Of a DNA stretch of 64,000 bases, positions 24,678-36,757 are shown piece after piece (position 1 is the stretch's first letter; every line of letters begins with the position of its first letter). The DNA comes from Isoetes taiwanensis (taxonomy: Eukaryota > Streptophyta > Lycopodiopsida > Isoetales > Isoetaceae). Both the position numbers and the translations under genes were made by a program. The stretch spans positions 12,048,359 through 12,112,358 of the forward strand of contig JAJEKV010000010.1 in NCBI GenBank assembly GCA_021234155.1, in the 5' to 3' direction. Under the pieces are notes generated by a model. That model was not told where the DNA came from. It ran no database searches and saw only the letters and a list, made by a program, of their open reading frames with translations.

Positions 24678-25753
24678 TTACTTCTTCATTATTATCTCTA
24701 ATATCATTGTTATCTTCCTTATTATCTGTTTCATCATCTTCACATCGGCAATTGTTTTTGCCTTAGTCTTAGTTGGCACATCTTCACTTTCCATACTACT
24801 ATTTTTTGCAAAGAAATCTAGCCTGTCATTCAAATCATTTCTATTTTTGTAGAGCATGAGTTCATTGAATCTAACATCTCGGCTAACTAGTACTTTCCTC
24901 CCTTTTGGATAATAAATCCTGTACCCGTTTGACATTTCGTCATATCCTATCATGTATCCTGTTATAGCTCTGTTGTCTAATTTTATTCTAACTTCCTTAG
25001 GTACATGAGTGAAAGCAATACTTTCAAAAGATTTAAATAAATCATACCTCATTGGTGATTTGCTCCAAATCTCCTCTGGTATAAGTCCACCCAGACTTGA
25101 ATTAGGTACCCTGTTTTGAATATATACTACAGCTCTGACAGCCTCTTCCCATAGAAAATTAGGTAGCCTAGATTGTTTGAGCATCGACCTTACTGAATCT
25201 TCCTTTCTGCAATTCCATTCTATTGAGGTGTATGACTGCAAGTTATTTGTCTTTTGATTCCCTTTTCTCTGCAATAATGCGTAAACTCGTTATTTACAAA
25301 GTTATTTATCAGATCTTAAGCACTTAACCCTTTTTCCTGTGAACCTTTCAGCCTCTGCTTCAAATATTTTGTAAGCTTTGTATGCTTGATTCTTAGTTCT
25401 AAGAAAGAAACATTCAGTGTGCCTAGAATGATCATCTATAAAAGTAATAAAGTATATTCTACCTTGCATACTCAGAATATTGATTGGTCCGCCTAAATTC
25501 GAATTACAAGTTATACTAGCTCCCTTGTTCTTTCATGCCTTCTTTTAAGAGGTAATCTCGAGCCTTTTCCAACCATACAACCATAGCAAGTACCTACTTC
25601 TCCTTCTGCTATCAGGCTCCTTTTGACCATTTCTTTAATATTTTCTACATTTACATGCCCTAATCTTTCATGCCAAAGTTTGAGTGTTGGCATTTCAACT
25701 GAGTTTATACTTCCTGATAATGTTAATAAAATCCAAAAAGATTCCCAACTCAT
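24678..25753 (-). pseudogene. copia integrase
   Basis: The N-terminal zinc-binding part reads LWHERLGHVN, then GTCYGCMVGK (H..H..C..C). The catalytic part is broken, but SRLPNFLWEEAVRAVVYIQN, RVPNSSLGGLIPEEIW, KLDNRAITGYMIGYD and RDVRFNE are typical copia integrase and its C-terminal region. At least two frameshifts separate the parts. Confidence 0.8.
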
Positions 25754-27056
25754 GTAGCACGAAACTTGACTTCATTATTTTGAAGCACTTTAAAGTAATT
25801 CTTGTCAAAAATAAGTTTGAATCCCATGTCTACTAGTTGGCTCACTGAGATCAAGTTTCTTACAATGTTTGGAACACAAAGAACATTCTTTAAATTAACT
25901 AGTTTCCCGTCTAGATCATAAAGTTGCAACAGTTCAAACTCCTCAACCTCCTGTAGCTCTCCATCTCCCATCTGCACAAAGGTTGAGCTCCTCTTTCTTC
26001 TTTCTTTGAGAGTATTAGTAGCTCTAACTACTGATCTCTTATCTCCATTATCTATCACAAACATTTCATTGGTTTTGTTAGTACCTTTTTCTGAAATAGA
26101 GCATGCAGCATATGTTCTTACCTCTGCATCCGTATCTTCTTTATCATTACTGTTTTCTTGAGTAAGATTTACACTTGAAACTTTCTCATTCCTACCTTTA
26201 GGCATATTACCTCTTCCTTTGCTTATAATTTTCCCTTTTCCTCCACCAGCTCCTTTGGGACTTGGGCAGTCTGCTGCAACATGACCAAAACCTTCAATTG
26301 AAACTCTATTTTGCTTAACCTTAGGACAATTACTTTTCAAGTGTCCATAGGCTTTACAAGAATAACAAGGATCAAGTTTACTTTTATCATTTCCAAATCG
26401 CCCTTTTTCCAGTATAGAGAATTTCTGAGTTCTCTTCTTCTTCCCCTTTAATTATCTTTTTCTACTCTATTTCAGTCCTTATCATCAGCTCAGCTCGTTC
26501 CTTATCCTTGCCACACTTCTAACTAATGTAGACAGCTGTTCATATTCTGAGAAGACTCTAGATAAAGACAACATATGAAAATCCTTTGTGATAGGTACTC
26601 CTGCTGCCTTCAAGTCGTAACAATGTTATCATATTTTTGAAAAAACTGAGTGAGATTATCATCATCCTTAAATTTCAATTTTCTCAACTGTCTATCAAGC
26701 ATTTCAATTTGGGAAGAATCTTTAACTTCATAATGTTTAATCAGGAACTCCCACATTTCTTTTGGTGTTTTGTTCTTAAGCTTAAACATGATGCTCGAAC
26801 TCAACTTACTTGCAATTATGCATCTGGCCTGCTGGGATCTTTTTGTATTGGTTCCACTAACACCAGCATCAATAGATGCCTCACTTGCAGCACTTGTACC
26901 GGCATTATTAGTACTTCTCTCACCTATTTCAGCATTGTCCCCTTCTTAGATCTTCTGCCTGAAGCACATCCTTCATTCTCTCTTTCCAGGCCTGAAACCC
27001 AGCTTACCCTTGGAACATGTCCACTCCACTGAGTAAAGAAGAACCAAGTCTAGTTG
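25750..27056 (-). pseudogene. copia gag and aspartic protease
   Basis: Gag has TPKEMWEFLIKHYE and a leucine-rich LDRQLRKLKF stretch. A CCHC knuckle (CYSCKAYGHLKSNC) lies at about 26325-26375, followed by a second, degenerate one (GFGHVAADC). The protease reads FVIDNGD where the family has DSG, so the catalytic triad is altered, then LKNVLCVPNIVRNLISVSQL, a classic copia segment. Frameshifts are present. Confidence 0.8.
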
Positions 27057-27064
27057 CCATGTTA

Positions 27065-27076
27065 GCTCTGATACCA
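27065..27076 (-). other. primer binding site, initiator Met tRNA
   Basis: TGGTATCAGAGC on the minus strand, one base inside the LTR end. This is the standard plant copia primer site complementary to the 3' end of tRNA-iMet. Confidence 0.9.
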
Positions 27077-27077
27077 A

Positions 27078-27648
27078 TGTGAGATAAATTTCAAGTACCT
27101 AGCCACTTAGATCTACATGAAATTCATAGTAGGCAACTAACTTAAACCATTCAAATCACAAGGTTAATATATTCTAACCATTAACCTTAGAAATGAATAA
27201 ATCAATGCATTATTTCAATAGTAGTATTTGAACTGATATCAATCACACTATTAAACAGAAATAGTGAAGTTCAACTTCTCATTTGATCTGACTCTGCAGA
27301 TACAACACTAAACTATTCTGCTTGATTGTTTATACAATAGATCTGAACCGACTGTCGTGGTTCTGAACCTTCCAAAGTAGTAGCTGAGCTACGAGCATGC
27401 CTGTTATTCGACCGTCATCTTTTTCTTATAACTTTCCAATTTCGTCGTCCAAAATATTTGTATATCCAACCTTTACAATTTAGAATATTTCCAACCATTG
27501 CTTGTCTACCCTTTTGCTAATAACTCCAACTTATATTTTCATCTTCACTCTAGCTTAGCTTCATTTGCCTCATAGGTTAAGAACCTTCTAGCCTATCTAA
27601 CATGAATAATTCTGACATCCACTTTGCCTTTCTTCTATTTACTGACAT
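27078..27648 (-). repeat. 5' LTR of the copia element
   Basis: On the minus strand it would begin TGTCAGTAAATAG (27648) and end TTTATCTCACA (27078), one base before the primer site. The right end is secure; the left end is the best TG start I can see at a plausible length (571 bp). There is no second LTR to compare. Confidence 0.6.
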
Positions 27649-29399
27649 TGTAATATGTTAGGGTTTGAACATTTGGAGACAAGGTTCTGAAACACTCCTA
27701 GAGCGTTAAGCACTTGAGATCAAACAAAAGAGAGTAATGGAACTCGAATAATAAATATCTTTCTTTAATAAATTCATAAACTCAAGGTTACAAATGAAAC
27801 TACGTAGGAATCTACGCAAGACAGCATCTCTATTATCACTCGTGCTTCCCTCGCTCGACAGTCACGTAGCTACCGGATTAATCTGTAAGAAATGGGAAAG
27901 AAGTGGTGGGGGTTAGTCCAGGAAAAGGACTAAGTGGGCAACCGTTACCTGGTCTAGACAATCTGGAAAGAAACACAACATTACAATACAACTTCAACAT
28001 ACAACACAATTTCAACAGTTATTAATGTTATTCAGGGATGATCAATCCCTCGCCTGGGCTCTCATGTACAGCGTTCGCGACATGGATGTACGTTCACATA
28101 CCAATCACCTGGTATACACGATGCTCAACTGCTCTGGAATCATATTAGACAATAAAACATAATAAAGAAAACGCTTCGACAATCATTATTTACAAGCAAG
28201 AACCCTATGCAGAATAACTCGGTATCAGTGTAAGGAGCAATATAACGTCATAAGGTTAAAAAGATAAGACAAGATAAGACAAAAGCTCTCAAATGAAAGG
28301 TTAGGCATATTAGACAATAAAACATAATAAAGAAAACGCTTCGACAATCATTATTTACAAGCAAGAACCCTATGCAGAATAATGTAAGGAGCAATATAAC
28401 GTCATAAGGTTAAAAAGATAAGATAAGATAAGACAAAAGCTCTCAAATGAAATGTTAGGCAAAAGTTCTCAGCCAAATTCGAACCTAGATCTCTAGAATA
28501 ACAGCTTTAAACCTTAACCTACTAAGCTACAATATTCTTATAGATCAAATAAGACATATGAACGATTTATAGAAAGGAATTTAAAGACGAAGCTAGTGCG
28601 CAGACCATGGCCGAAATCTGCAAACAAGAGCGGGACAAGCAAAGAAGGAGCGGAACATGCCGGATTTCCATAAATGTATGCCGTCTAATGATTTTGTCTC
28701 ATGATTAGGTCCGGATAGAGCCTGCAAAAAAGAGTAAGTTCCGCTGATTTGCTGGCTTTGGCAGCGATTTAGAAGCAAAGGAAAACAACAAGACATCACT
28801 TTCCAGCTGGCTCAGCAATGAATTTAGCCGCTTCTAGACACGATTCTTGAGTAGATAACAAGATGTTTAAATGAGAAGCAGAGGCAAAGCTGACATCAAT
28901 CCACAACTAAAACAAGCAGACAAACAACGATGGCCAAGCATCACAGATTTCCATGGATCGTTGGCTCCGGTTAATTCACTAGTTCTGGTTGCTCTCTTCT
29001 GTATCTAGGCTGAAGACGCAGGCAGACTTCTGAGATTTCGACCACAAAAAGACATGTTTTCCTTTATAACGTTATAATCCTTAAGCTTAGGTAAATATCC
29101 TCCCTTTTCCAAATATCTAGCATTATAACAGGGTTTTTTTTTGTGTTTTTGTACTGTTTTCTCTAAGGTTTTCATATGATTTGGTGGCCGTATCCATCCA
29201 GGTGTACTAAATAGTATTTCTAGAGTGCACCCTTTTGTAAGCCGTTGATTTTAGAAAGGGGGCAAATCCTATGGTGAATATCCTCCCATTAGTTTTAGGG
29301 TTTTTTTTAGGGTTATGTGGATTAGGGCATGACCATTTTAACTTGACTTTTTTTAAATCCCCATGTGTCAACTCCATTTAACACATCCCGATTTTGCGG
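27649..29399. other. no recognisable gene; contains a 165-bp duplication
   Basis: No motif-bearing open frame. The sequence is AT-rich, with a tandem duplication at 28141-28460 described separately. Confidence 0.5.
28141..28460. repeat. ~165-bp tandem duplication, nearly identical
   Basis: Copy 1 starts at 28141 and copy 2 at 28306, both CATATTAGACAATAAAACAT. They are almost identical except that copy 2 lacks about 11 bp (the CTCGGTATCAG region) and has a GATAAGATAAGATAAG variant. The near identity implies a recent event. Confidence 0.9.
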
Positions 29400-30010
29400 C
29401 CGGATCTGGGAGCTCTTTGGAGCTCCAAGGATGGGGATGGCCTGCTTTGGTCAAGTATACGAAGGCGCTGCAGCACATCAAACAATCTGCAACCTACAAA
29501 TTCTCTGGTCGGGAGACGAGGCAAGATGATTTCGTCAAGGCTGTGCAGATCACTAAGAAGGAAAACGATGTGGGCTATTTTGTTACCAAGTTCAAGCTCA
29601 TGCTAGCGCCTGATTATGATGCGCAAAATCTTCCTTGTGGATTATCTGCAGAGAAACTCATCTCTGACTACCTAAGATGCATGTCTGAATTTGCCATGGA
29701 TAATCTCAAGGACAGGTATGGGAATCATCTAAAAAAGTCTAATGTTCAGTGGTGTAACTGTGTCTGCATTTGTGGGATTAAAAGGCTAAGCACAGAATGA
29801 AACTCTGCTGCAAAATGGCTGGAATGATCCATGGCAAATATTGCAGCGACATTGGCTCCAGCCCACATCCGCTGCTCGTAGTTCTTGAACCAGAAGCCGC
29901 TTCTATGTATTGCCAGGGAAGATTGCTTGAAGTTATTTTAAAATCTGGTGATAAGTTTATGGAAAGGGAAACTTCCACTCGCAGGAGGTTTCCTGGAAGA
30001 AACCCCTGGC
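29400..30010 (+). pseudogene. HSPA12-like (Hsp70 superfamily ATPase) fragment
   Basis: The first frame reads LQGWGWPALVKYTKAL, YFVTKFKLMLAPDY, AEKLISDYLRCMSEFAMDNL and VQWC. After a frame change and an in-frame stop it continues KAKHRMKLCCKMAGMIHG and PLLVVLEPEAASMYC. The (W)GxPA..K, ISDYL…, QWC.TVP…W…A+..M and LEPEAA..YC series is that of HSP12A/B-like actin-fold ATPases. Only part of the N-terminal half of the fold is present. The frameshift near 29755 and the stop near 29780 indicate a pseudogene fragment. Sequence after 29960 does not match and may follow a lost exon boundary. Confidence 0.65.
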
Positions 30011-31750
30011 GGCGCCGCCGAGAGCAAGTATTTTGTAAATTTTTTTTAGATATAACACAAGCCATTACATTCCACACTTAAAAATAAAATTCCCCCTTAA
30101 ACCCCCTTTGGTTTGGGTGCATATTCACATTGGGGGTGATGTAGGGCAGCGAGAGCCCCTGAAATTGTATTATACATGTACAAAATCAACACCATATAGT
30201 ACATTGCCTCAAATCTTATAGTATTTTGCAAATTGTGTTATACGGTATACCAAAACTTATACATGCATACCCCACAAATGAAGATCTCTATGTACGGTCT
30301 AGATCGAGGAATAAGGGGTGAATATGCCTATCCAACAGCTCTCGTTGCCCGAAGTCACCCCCCGTGTGGATTAATAGTAAAAATCTTCCTATTTCAAGTC
30401 CAAATTATCTTCCCTATTCTTATCTCTGATATTTCAATTCGGATATTCCCTCTATTTCCTTTAAATATCTACGGTACCATAGTATAAATACCGTATTTAA
30501 CTTGTTTCCCAACCATTGCTATTCTTTTCTATAATTTATTATTTCTAACCTATGATTAAGACTCAAAACATTAACTTGTCCATCAACCCCCTAGGTGTGT
30601 CACAGGTTCCATCTCCATCAGACGTACTATTATATAATATTTTGTTTCATGTAATGGACTTGCTGTTTCACAGCCTTTTTAGTGATTCTTATGCTTTAAC
30701 ACAAAAATACTGATAGCAGAAGGTCTAACACCAGCACAAATTGTTGCTATGCTAGACAAACGAAAAGATACAAAACAAGGTAGGTGTGCATCCATTTCTT
30801 ATTTTGGCATGTATGTCTTTATTAGAAAAAGTGCCCAGTGTTGCTGGGCATTCCGGTAGGCATAGTTAAAGAAATTAAGGAAGACGTGGATATAAACTAA
30901 AAATGAACAATAATCTCAAAAAAATAGAATGTGATGTAAATAAATTCACAAAACAAAACAACTATCATTTTGAATTTAAGAGTGTTATGTGCCTATAGGA
31001 GGATAGGAAATGTGGCTTGATTGACATGGACCGAGCTTGTGCATCTACACAAAAGTAGTTAGTTCATTCTTATATACAAGTCTTGTAATTGGCATTTTTG
31101 TGAAACATATTGTTGAAGATAGCATGCCTTTATTTATTTATTTATTTATTGAAGGACATCGTTCTATTTACCATCCCATCATAAGTACATTCTACATCAC
31201 TTTATTCTACATACCACATGGAAGCCAATCTACTACCTAGGTGTGATATTTTAGGAGCTTCTTTGCATGTAATTATCGAGTACATATGGCAGGTGTAAGG
31301 TCTCTACTACATGACTAATTGGTCATATTTGAACCCGTGACCTCAGGGCAATGGATTTTTAAGGTTCCCATTACTTTGAAGATAGCATGTTGTTTCCACA
31401 AAATTGTTCAACTCAACACAATACTTTAAATACTCAAGGAAAAAAAATGGAAAAAGCAGAAGTGTTTTTTATTTTGCAGTGGACATGAATTTATTATGCT
31501 CATGCCTAAAAAGCTTAAATACTTTATGGCATTACGAATTTGTCATGCTCATGCTTAAAAAGCTTGAATACTTTATGGCCTTATAATTTTGTTCAGCAAA
31601 TTTAGACTGCTCTAATTTACATTTATCTACAATTTTGTCCAACAATTTGCATTTTAGTTCACACATTGCATTGCTTCAGCAATGCACTAGATAGATAACA
31701 TATAACAAATGTAAGTAAATGTGTGAATTCTGAACAAATCATCTATATCA
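30011..31750. other. no recognisable gene
   Basis: AT-rich, without motif-bearing frames. A TTTA microsatellite lies at about 31128-31150 and a ~58-bp tandem duplication (CATGC.TAAAAAGCTT.AATACTTTATGGC) at about 31491-31585. Confidence 0.5.
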
Positions 31751-31754
31751 CGTA

Positions 31755-32674
31755 CTCATGTTCGGCCCGGGACGCTCTTCCCTTGACGCCGGTCGCCACG
31801 CCCCTTCCCTTCAGCAAATGGGGGATGGATTTTGTGGGCCCCATCGACCCTCCTGCGCGGCACACCCGTGCCCGCTACATCCTGACTACGCTACCAAATG
31901 GGCGGAAACTTGCGCACTTCCAGACAACACTGCGGCAAGCACAGCCAAGGTCATCTATCAACAAATCATCACGCGATTTGGCTGCCCCACGGAGCTGGTC
32001 AGTGATCGTGGTGTCCATTTTATCAATCATACCATCAAGGAGCTGGCGGATTATCTCCTGATACATCATCACAAGAGCACACCTTACTATCCTCAAGGCA
32101 ATGGTTTGGCAGAAAGCACCAACAAAACTCTGGTCACAATTCTCAAGAAAATTTGTGACGCTTCTCGCACTGACTGGCAAACCAAGCTTCCTACTGTTCT
32201 TTGGGCTTACAATACTTGTTTCAAAATAGCTACAGGTCACACTCCTTTCAAATTGGTTTATGGTCAAGAAGCTCTCATGCCGTTTGAATACATCCTTCCA
32301 ACTCTCCGTTTTCAACTGGCTCGCCTGCTGCACTCAAAGAAAGGGTTTATCAATTGGAACAGTTGGATGAACTTAGAAGGGATGCTTATATACGTGTTCT
32401 TCATGGACAACAGTTGCAAAAATCTTTACATGACAAACGTCTGAAGACAAAAACATTCAAAGAAGGCGATTTGGTTCTTCTTAAGTTTCGATGGCTTGGC
32501 CCTTATCAAATTGTCCAAGTGGTTCAACCCAGCGTTTTCCAGCTGGCTGAGTTAGATGGAACTCCATTACCTACACTGGTTAATGGCTTTCGCCTCAAAA
32601 CATTTCATACCACAGAAAGTGAAAATCAACAAACAGATGCTGTTCAAGATGCAAACACAACAGATAGTGACTAA
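31755..32674 (+). pseudogene. Ty3/gypsy integrase, core and C-terminus
   Basis: The frame changes at the start: RDALPLTP and PFSKWGMDFVGPI (first catalytic D) are in one frame, then ATKWAETCALP, GCPTELVSDRGVHF (second D) and YYPQGNGLAESTNKTL (catalytic E) in the next. The C-terminal part (from about 32354) has EQLDELRRDAYIRVL, LHDKRLK, FKEGDLVLL, then RWLGPYQIV (GPY/F motif) and LVNGFRLKTF. It ends at a stop at 32672-32674. Two frameshifts; the N-terminal zinc finger is missing. Confidence 0.88.
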
Positions 32675-33611
32675 AACAGTGGCATAATTATATTATAGGT
32701 GGAATTTTTTACAAAATGTGGGCATAGCCCAACTATTTCCGCTATGGGCACTGCCCATATACAAAAATGGGCTCAGAGCCCTATCTACTAAGTCCTAAGA
32801 AGAAAAACCCTCTACTCCGGGTTCAGAGCAGAGGTGATGCGGAGGAGGTGGTAGAGGTCCTGCTCCGGGTCCAAGCACAGGTGCAGAACTACCTCCATCC
32901 CGTTGGTCTTCGGATCGGGATGTTCAGCCATCCCGGCACACCAGCCATCCATCGCCAGGCCACGATGTGGCAGCGCCAGAGGTCCAGACAATCCATCTTA
33001 CAGGTAATCCACTCCTGACAGTTAGAAGCATAATGCGCGCAGTTCTCATGCAAACCAGCCGCAGACATGCTGGGCGCCATTGGATGCTTTCACTTCACTC
33101 CCGGTTCGTCTTATATAGCCAACCGAGGAACTCCTTGTCGACGTGGACCAATCAAAAAAATTGCCAACGTGTTTGCAATGCAAGGCTGTTTCTAAAATGA
33201 GAATCTTTTCTCCCGCCGCATATCTAGCCATGGTACCTTCTGACACATTCGTTTTAATGATGATATCCCACTTCGAGTTGCCAGCATTAAATGCCATTCC
33301 TTCTTTTCATGCCCGTCGACCATTAATGCGTGTCCTTGGGCCACCTGTCACATCCGATCATTCTCTCACGTCTCATCTCCACCATTCATTGCTTCTCCCT
33401 TTGTTGTTTGGGGACACAGCCAAATTTTTGCCTCTCCATCGCCTCCTTGGCATCTTTCGACACCTGGCACCATCAACGGTTGCAGTTTCGCCCTCATCAT
33501 GCCTCTTCGCATCCAATTGCGCGACCTAAATCTTTTTGTCTCTCTGCGCCTTCGTCCTCCGTTCTTTGCCCTCAGCCTTTGAATCATCGTTCTTTTCAGA
33601 CGCTCTTTGCC
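32675..33611 (+). promoter_or_regulatory. spacer between integrase and extra ORF, ending in a splice-acceptor-like site
   Basis: 937 bp without a convincing reading frame. It ends with TCGTTCTTTTCAG (AG at 33598-33599), a good 3' splice site 12 nt before the ATG of the extra ORF. This would allow expression from a spliced subgenomic RNA, as for env genes and env-like ORFs of some plant gypsy elements. That role is inference. Confidence 0.4.
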
Positions 33612-36600
33612 ATGGCTGCACCAAAATTTTCTACACTTCAAGCTACTGCTCCCAGGGAACCGGCTCTTTTCAAGTCTGTACCTTTCTTGACGCCCACTTT
33701 CCGTGAAGCCCTTGTTGGCCCGAATCGTGAAGTCGCAGAACGCCAGAAGCTTTATGAATTCTCACAAATGGAACTTCCGGCTCCAAATCCAGTCCAGTTG
33801 AAGCAGTTCCTGGCTCACATCGTCAACAGCCCGCATGGATACAGTACTGTGGTCGATGGCACCACCATTTCGCTGACCCAGCACCTGATTTCTGAGGTAT
33901 TCCATATTCCTTTGCAAACCCCTTGTTTATCTTGGTCTGCCATACAGGATCTAGATGTCACTGAGTTTGGTGCTCCTGCTTATCAAGCAAACATACATCG
34001 CCTGACAAATATTGACAAGCCCCATGAAACTTTTGTTAAGTTTCTATGGTGCAAGTTCCTTGGGTATTCTATAAAGAACACCCATATCAATAAGCCTTTC
34101 TATAATATGGTGATCACTGCTACCCGCTCCAACCACCACATTGATTGGCCCCAATTGTTGTTCTACCGTATTCTCCAAGAAGTTGACCGTCTTCGGGCTG
34201 CCACTTCTACTTCTGAAGTTTCCGTGGGAGGCCATCTTCAAGCCCTCATCTGTCATTACTTTCCTCCCACACCTCCTCATTCTCATGATTCCACTCAACG
34301 GTCCCTTCCTCAGACTCACCAAGTCGGCACTTCACGCCCTTCTTCTTCTGGTCATGTCAAAATTCCGCATACACATGTCACTGTCTCCTCCTCCGCTACA
34401 GAATCAAAGCATTCCAGTTCCCACCATGTCTCACAAACATCGCAAACAAGGCGACAGCAGGCTCCACCACCACAGCACCCTCGCCAGCTTTTGTACCAGT
34501 ATCAGCAGGATGTTCAAGCTGCTGCTTTCAAGTTACAAGAATCCCAAGAAGCTCTTATGAATGGGGTTCAAACGGCCCTGGAGGCCTCAGATGCGGTTCA
34601 CCGTGACCTTCATGCTGCTAACACGCAAGTGAATACTCCACGCGGGTTTTTTACAGGCCCGTGAAGATCTCAAGGCTGCCCAAGACCAGATTACTCTGCT
34701 TGCCGATCAACAGGCACAATTGCAGACCACCATTCAAGAATTATTGGAGCAGGTCAAGACAAGAGAGACTCTCTTGGTTGACAAGGATAAAGACATTGCC
34801 AAGCTGGACACGCTGTATACAGAACTCTCTCGAAATTACAACACTCAAGCCCAAGACCTTACAGCGCGTGACGCTCAAATTGCCTCGTTGACGGCTCAGC
34901 TTTCCACGCAGACCTCTCAACTCACATCTCTCCAAGATCAGCTTACGGAGGTTCAGAAACAGAAAATTCTTGATGACGCGGAGATTGCCATGCTTTGACT
35001 CAATGCTCCTGGGCAATCCTCCTCACAGGTCAACTCCTCTCAGAAACGGGTCCGTGATCAGTCACGCCTTCTGTTAGAAAAGGAAAACCAGATCTGTGAC
35101 CTCGAACAACAGCTACAGCAAGCTATTCAGTCTGCTGATGAGGCTCAGACCAAACTTGACGGCTATGTTACCATAGTTAGCAACCTGCCTGTTGATTTTC
35201 CTGTTCCTTCCAGTTATCTGGATTATGTGGTTGCTCGCCGACACCTCTTTCTTCTGAAGTGGCATGGGGCTGATGGTCCTGTTGATGTTCCCCACATTAC
35301 CTTCTGCATTTTCTTCGGATCGGCCGGACCTCTCTATTGAAGATAAAGGTTTATTCTGTGCCCTTTTGGTCTTTGATCTCATTCACTGTGCAGATCCGGA
35401 TTTCATCACCTTCAGAGTTGTTCAGCCAATGGCGTACATTTTTCATGATTTCTATCTGGCTGATACACAGGAGCGATTTAGGGATGGGCCACACCAGAAC
35501 TTTCAGGGTGACCCCACTCTTCAATGGTTGCTTTTGGATAACAACCCCTATCTGGCTGATCATGCTCAGACACACGCTCTTCATCAAGAGTACATGCCTA
35601 AGCTTGCTCATCATTTGCCTCTCGGCAAGTCTTTCTTTACCCAACGGATAAGGAAGTATCGAGAGACATCCCGAGGATCTTCCCTTTGCACAAGTTTATA
35701 TGCGACACCTAGCGGTGTTACAATCAATTGCGTGCTCTTCTGGATAGCAAGGCGGTCCCCGGGCCGGGATAGCCCTCCCCAGAAACTATCGGCTCCGCCT
35801 TCGGTTTTGCGACCATTGGTGCAAAGCTCTTGATCCGCCCTTGTCGGTGAATTGGGGGGCGGGGCTTCGGCCTTCACGCCCACGGGCATGGTCCCCTCTC
35901 CCTATGCTTCCCTGGGTGTCCCTCCACGCCCCAGGTTCCTCATCTCTGATTGGCGTCTCCCTTTTTGGACCAAAGTCATGGATGGCCATGCTGGATGGAC
36001 TCCGCCTCAGATCTCGACGGATCTTTGGTGGGATCCCCGTTTTGTATGCCGCTCCAATTGGGAGGATGGTGCCAACCTTGATAACACAACCAATTGGATC
36101 TATATTGCAAATGAGCGTGGTTGGCAACGCCCTGCTGATGCACTTCATCGTCTTGACACCTTTTTGCAGAATGCCGCCACCTCACCAGATCCTTCAGTCC
36201 ACCGTTAAGCAGGTTTTTGTGCTGCTCTCAAATGCATCTTGCTCAGCTCCTTAAATCGGCAGCGACCCATCTTTCACTGCAATCCTAATGCCAGCATCAG
36301 TGCCTTCGGACTCCAGACCTGCCTACTCATGGAGTGCCAATTTGTTTCTTCTGACGCCCATGCTGCCCTTGAAGACATGGTGCGCTCTTATTTTCTGATT
36401 GATGCCAATCCTGCACTTGGGTTAAACACTCTTGCAGATCTTCAAAAACGCCAGGACCTCATTACTCAGTACCATAATGGTGCCCGTCCTCATTCCCGTG
36501 AAGATCACTTTCAGACTGCTGGTTTCCCGCCCTCGGAAGCTCTTCCTCCTTTTCTTCACCCTGAGTGTCATTTGGTGGGGGGGAGTGTTAGTCCTGTGCC

Positions 36601-36757
36601 TCCTAGTACAGGACTAATGCATACGACGGACCAGGTCAAGAACAAGGATCCACAGTCAACCACGGGTCAGTCGTCAAAGGCCCAGCAGAAGACCAAGACG
36701 CAGACCACGCAGTCAAAGCCTGGGTCTGCTACCAAGAGGCGCCGCTTAGACAAGTGA
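33612..36757 (+). pseudogene. extra (post-integrase) ORF of the gypsy family, broken
   Basis: Starts GCCATGGCT at 33612. The first segment (350 codons to 34664) carries a compact alpha/beta-looking domain with TVVDGTTISLTQHLISEVF, HRLTNIDKPHETFVKFLWCK, NTHINKPFYNMV and GGHLQALICHYF, then a Ser/Pro/His-rich linker. I see loose similarity to the putative plant transposon protein domain of Athila-like elements but cannot confirm it. After a T-run frameshift at 34645 comes a ~120-residue coiled coil rich in L, Q, A and T (QAQLQTTIQELLEQVK; ARDAQIASLTAQLSTQTSQL), one stop at 34996, more coiled coil, then a second globular part (DFITFRVVQPMAYIFHDFY; WDPRFVCRSNWEDGANLD; AALEDMVRSYFLIDANPALG). The C-terminus crosses into the LTR and ends ATKRRRLDK. 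At least four lesions. No signal peptide or clear membrane segment, so it does not look like an envelope glycoprotein. Confidence 0.7.
36574..36585 (+). other. polypurine tract of gypsy copy 3
   Basis: GGTGGGGGGGAG, directly before the TGTTAG start of the 3' LTR. It is the expected primer for plus-strand DNA synthesis. Confidence 0.75.

Larger units (their letters stand above)
23109..27648 (-). mobile_element. Ty1/copia LTR retrotransposon, 5' LTR to RNase H, degenerate and 3'-truncated
   Basis: Read on the minus strand the order is 5' LTR, tRNA-iMet primer site, gag with CCHC knuckle, protease, integrase, RT, RNase H. Integrase before RT defines Ty1/copia. The element ends inside RNase H at the LINE junction, so the 3' LTR is missing. 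Many frameshifts make it non-functional. Confidence 0.9.

Noticed and set aside
33330-33611. N-terminal extension of the gypsy extra ORF
   Set aside because: Open upstream of the ATG at 33612 but basic/Ser-His-rich with no domain character, and a splice acceptor lies between; treated as spacer.
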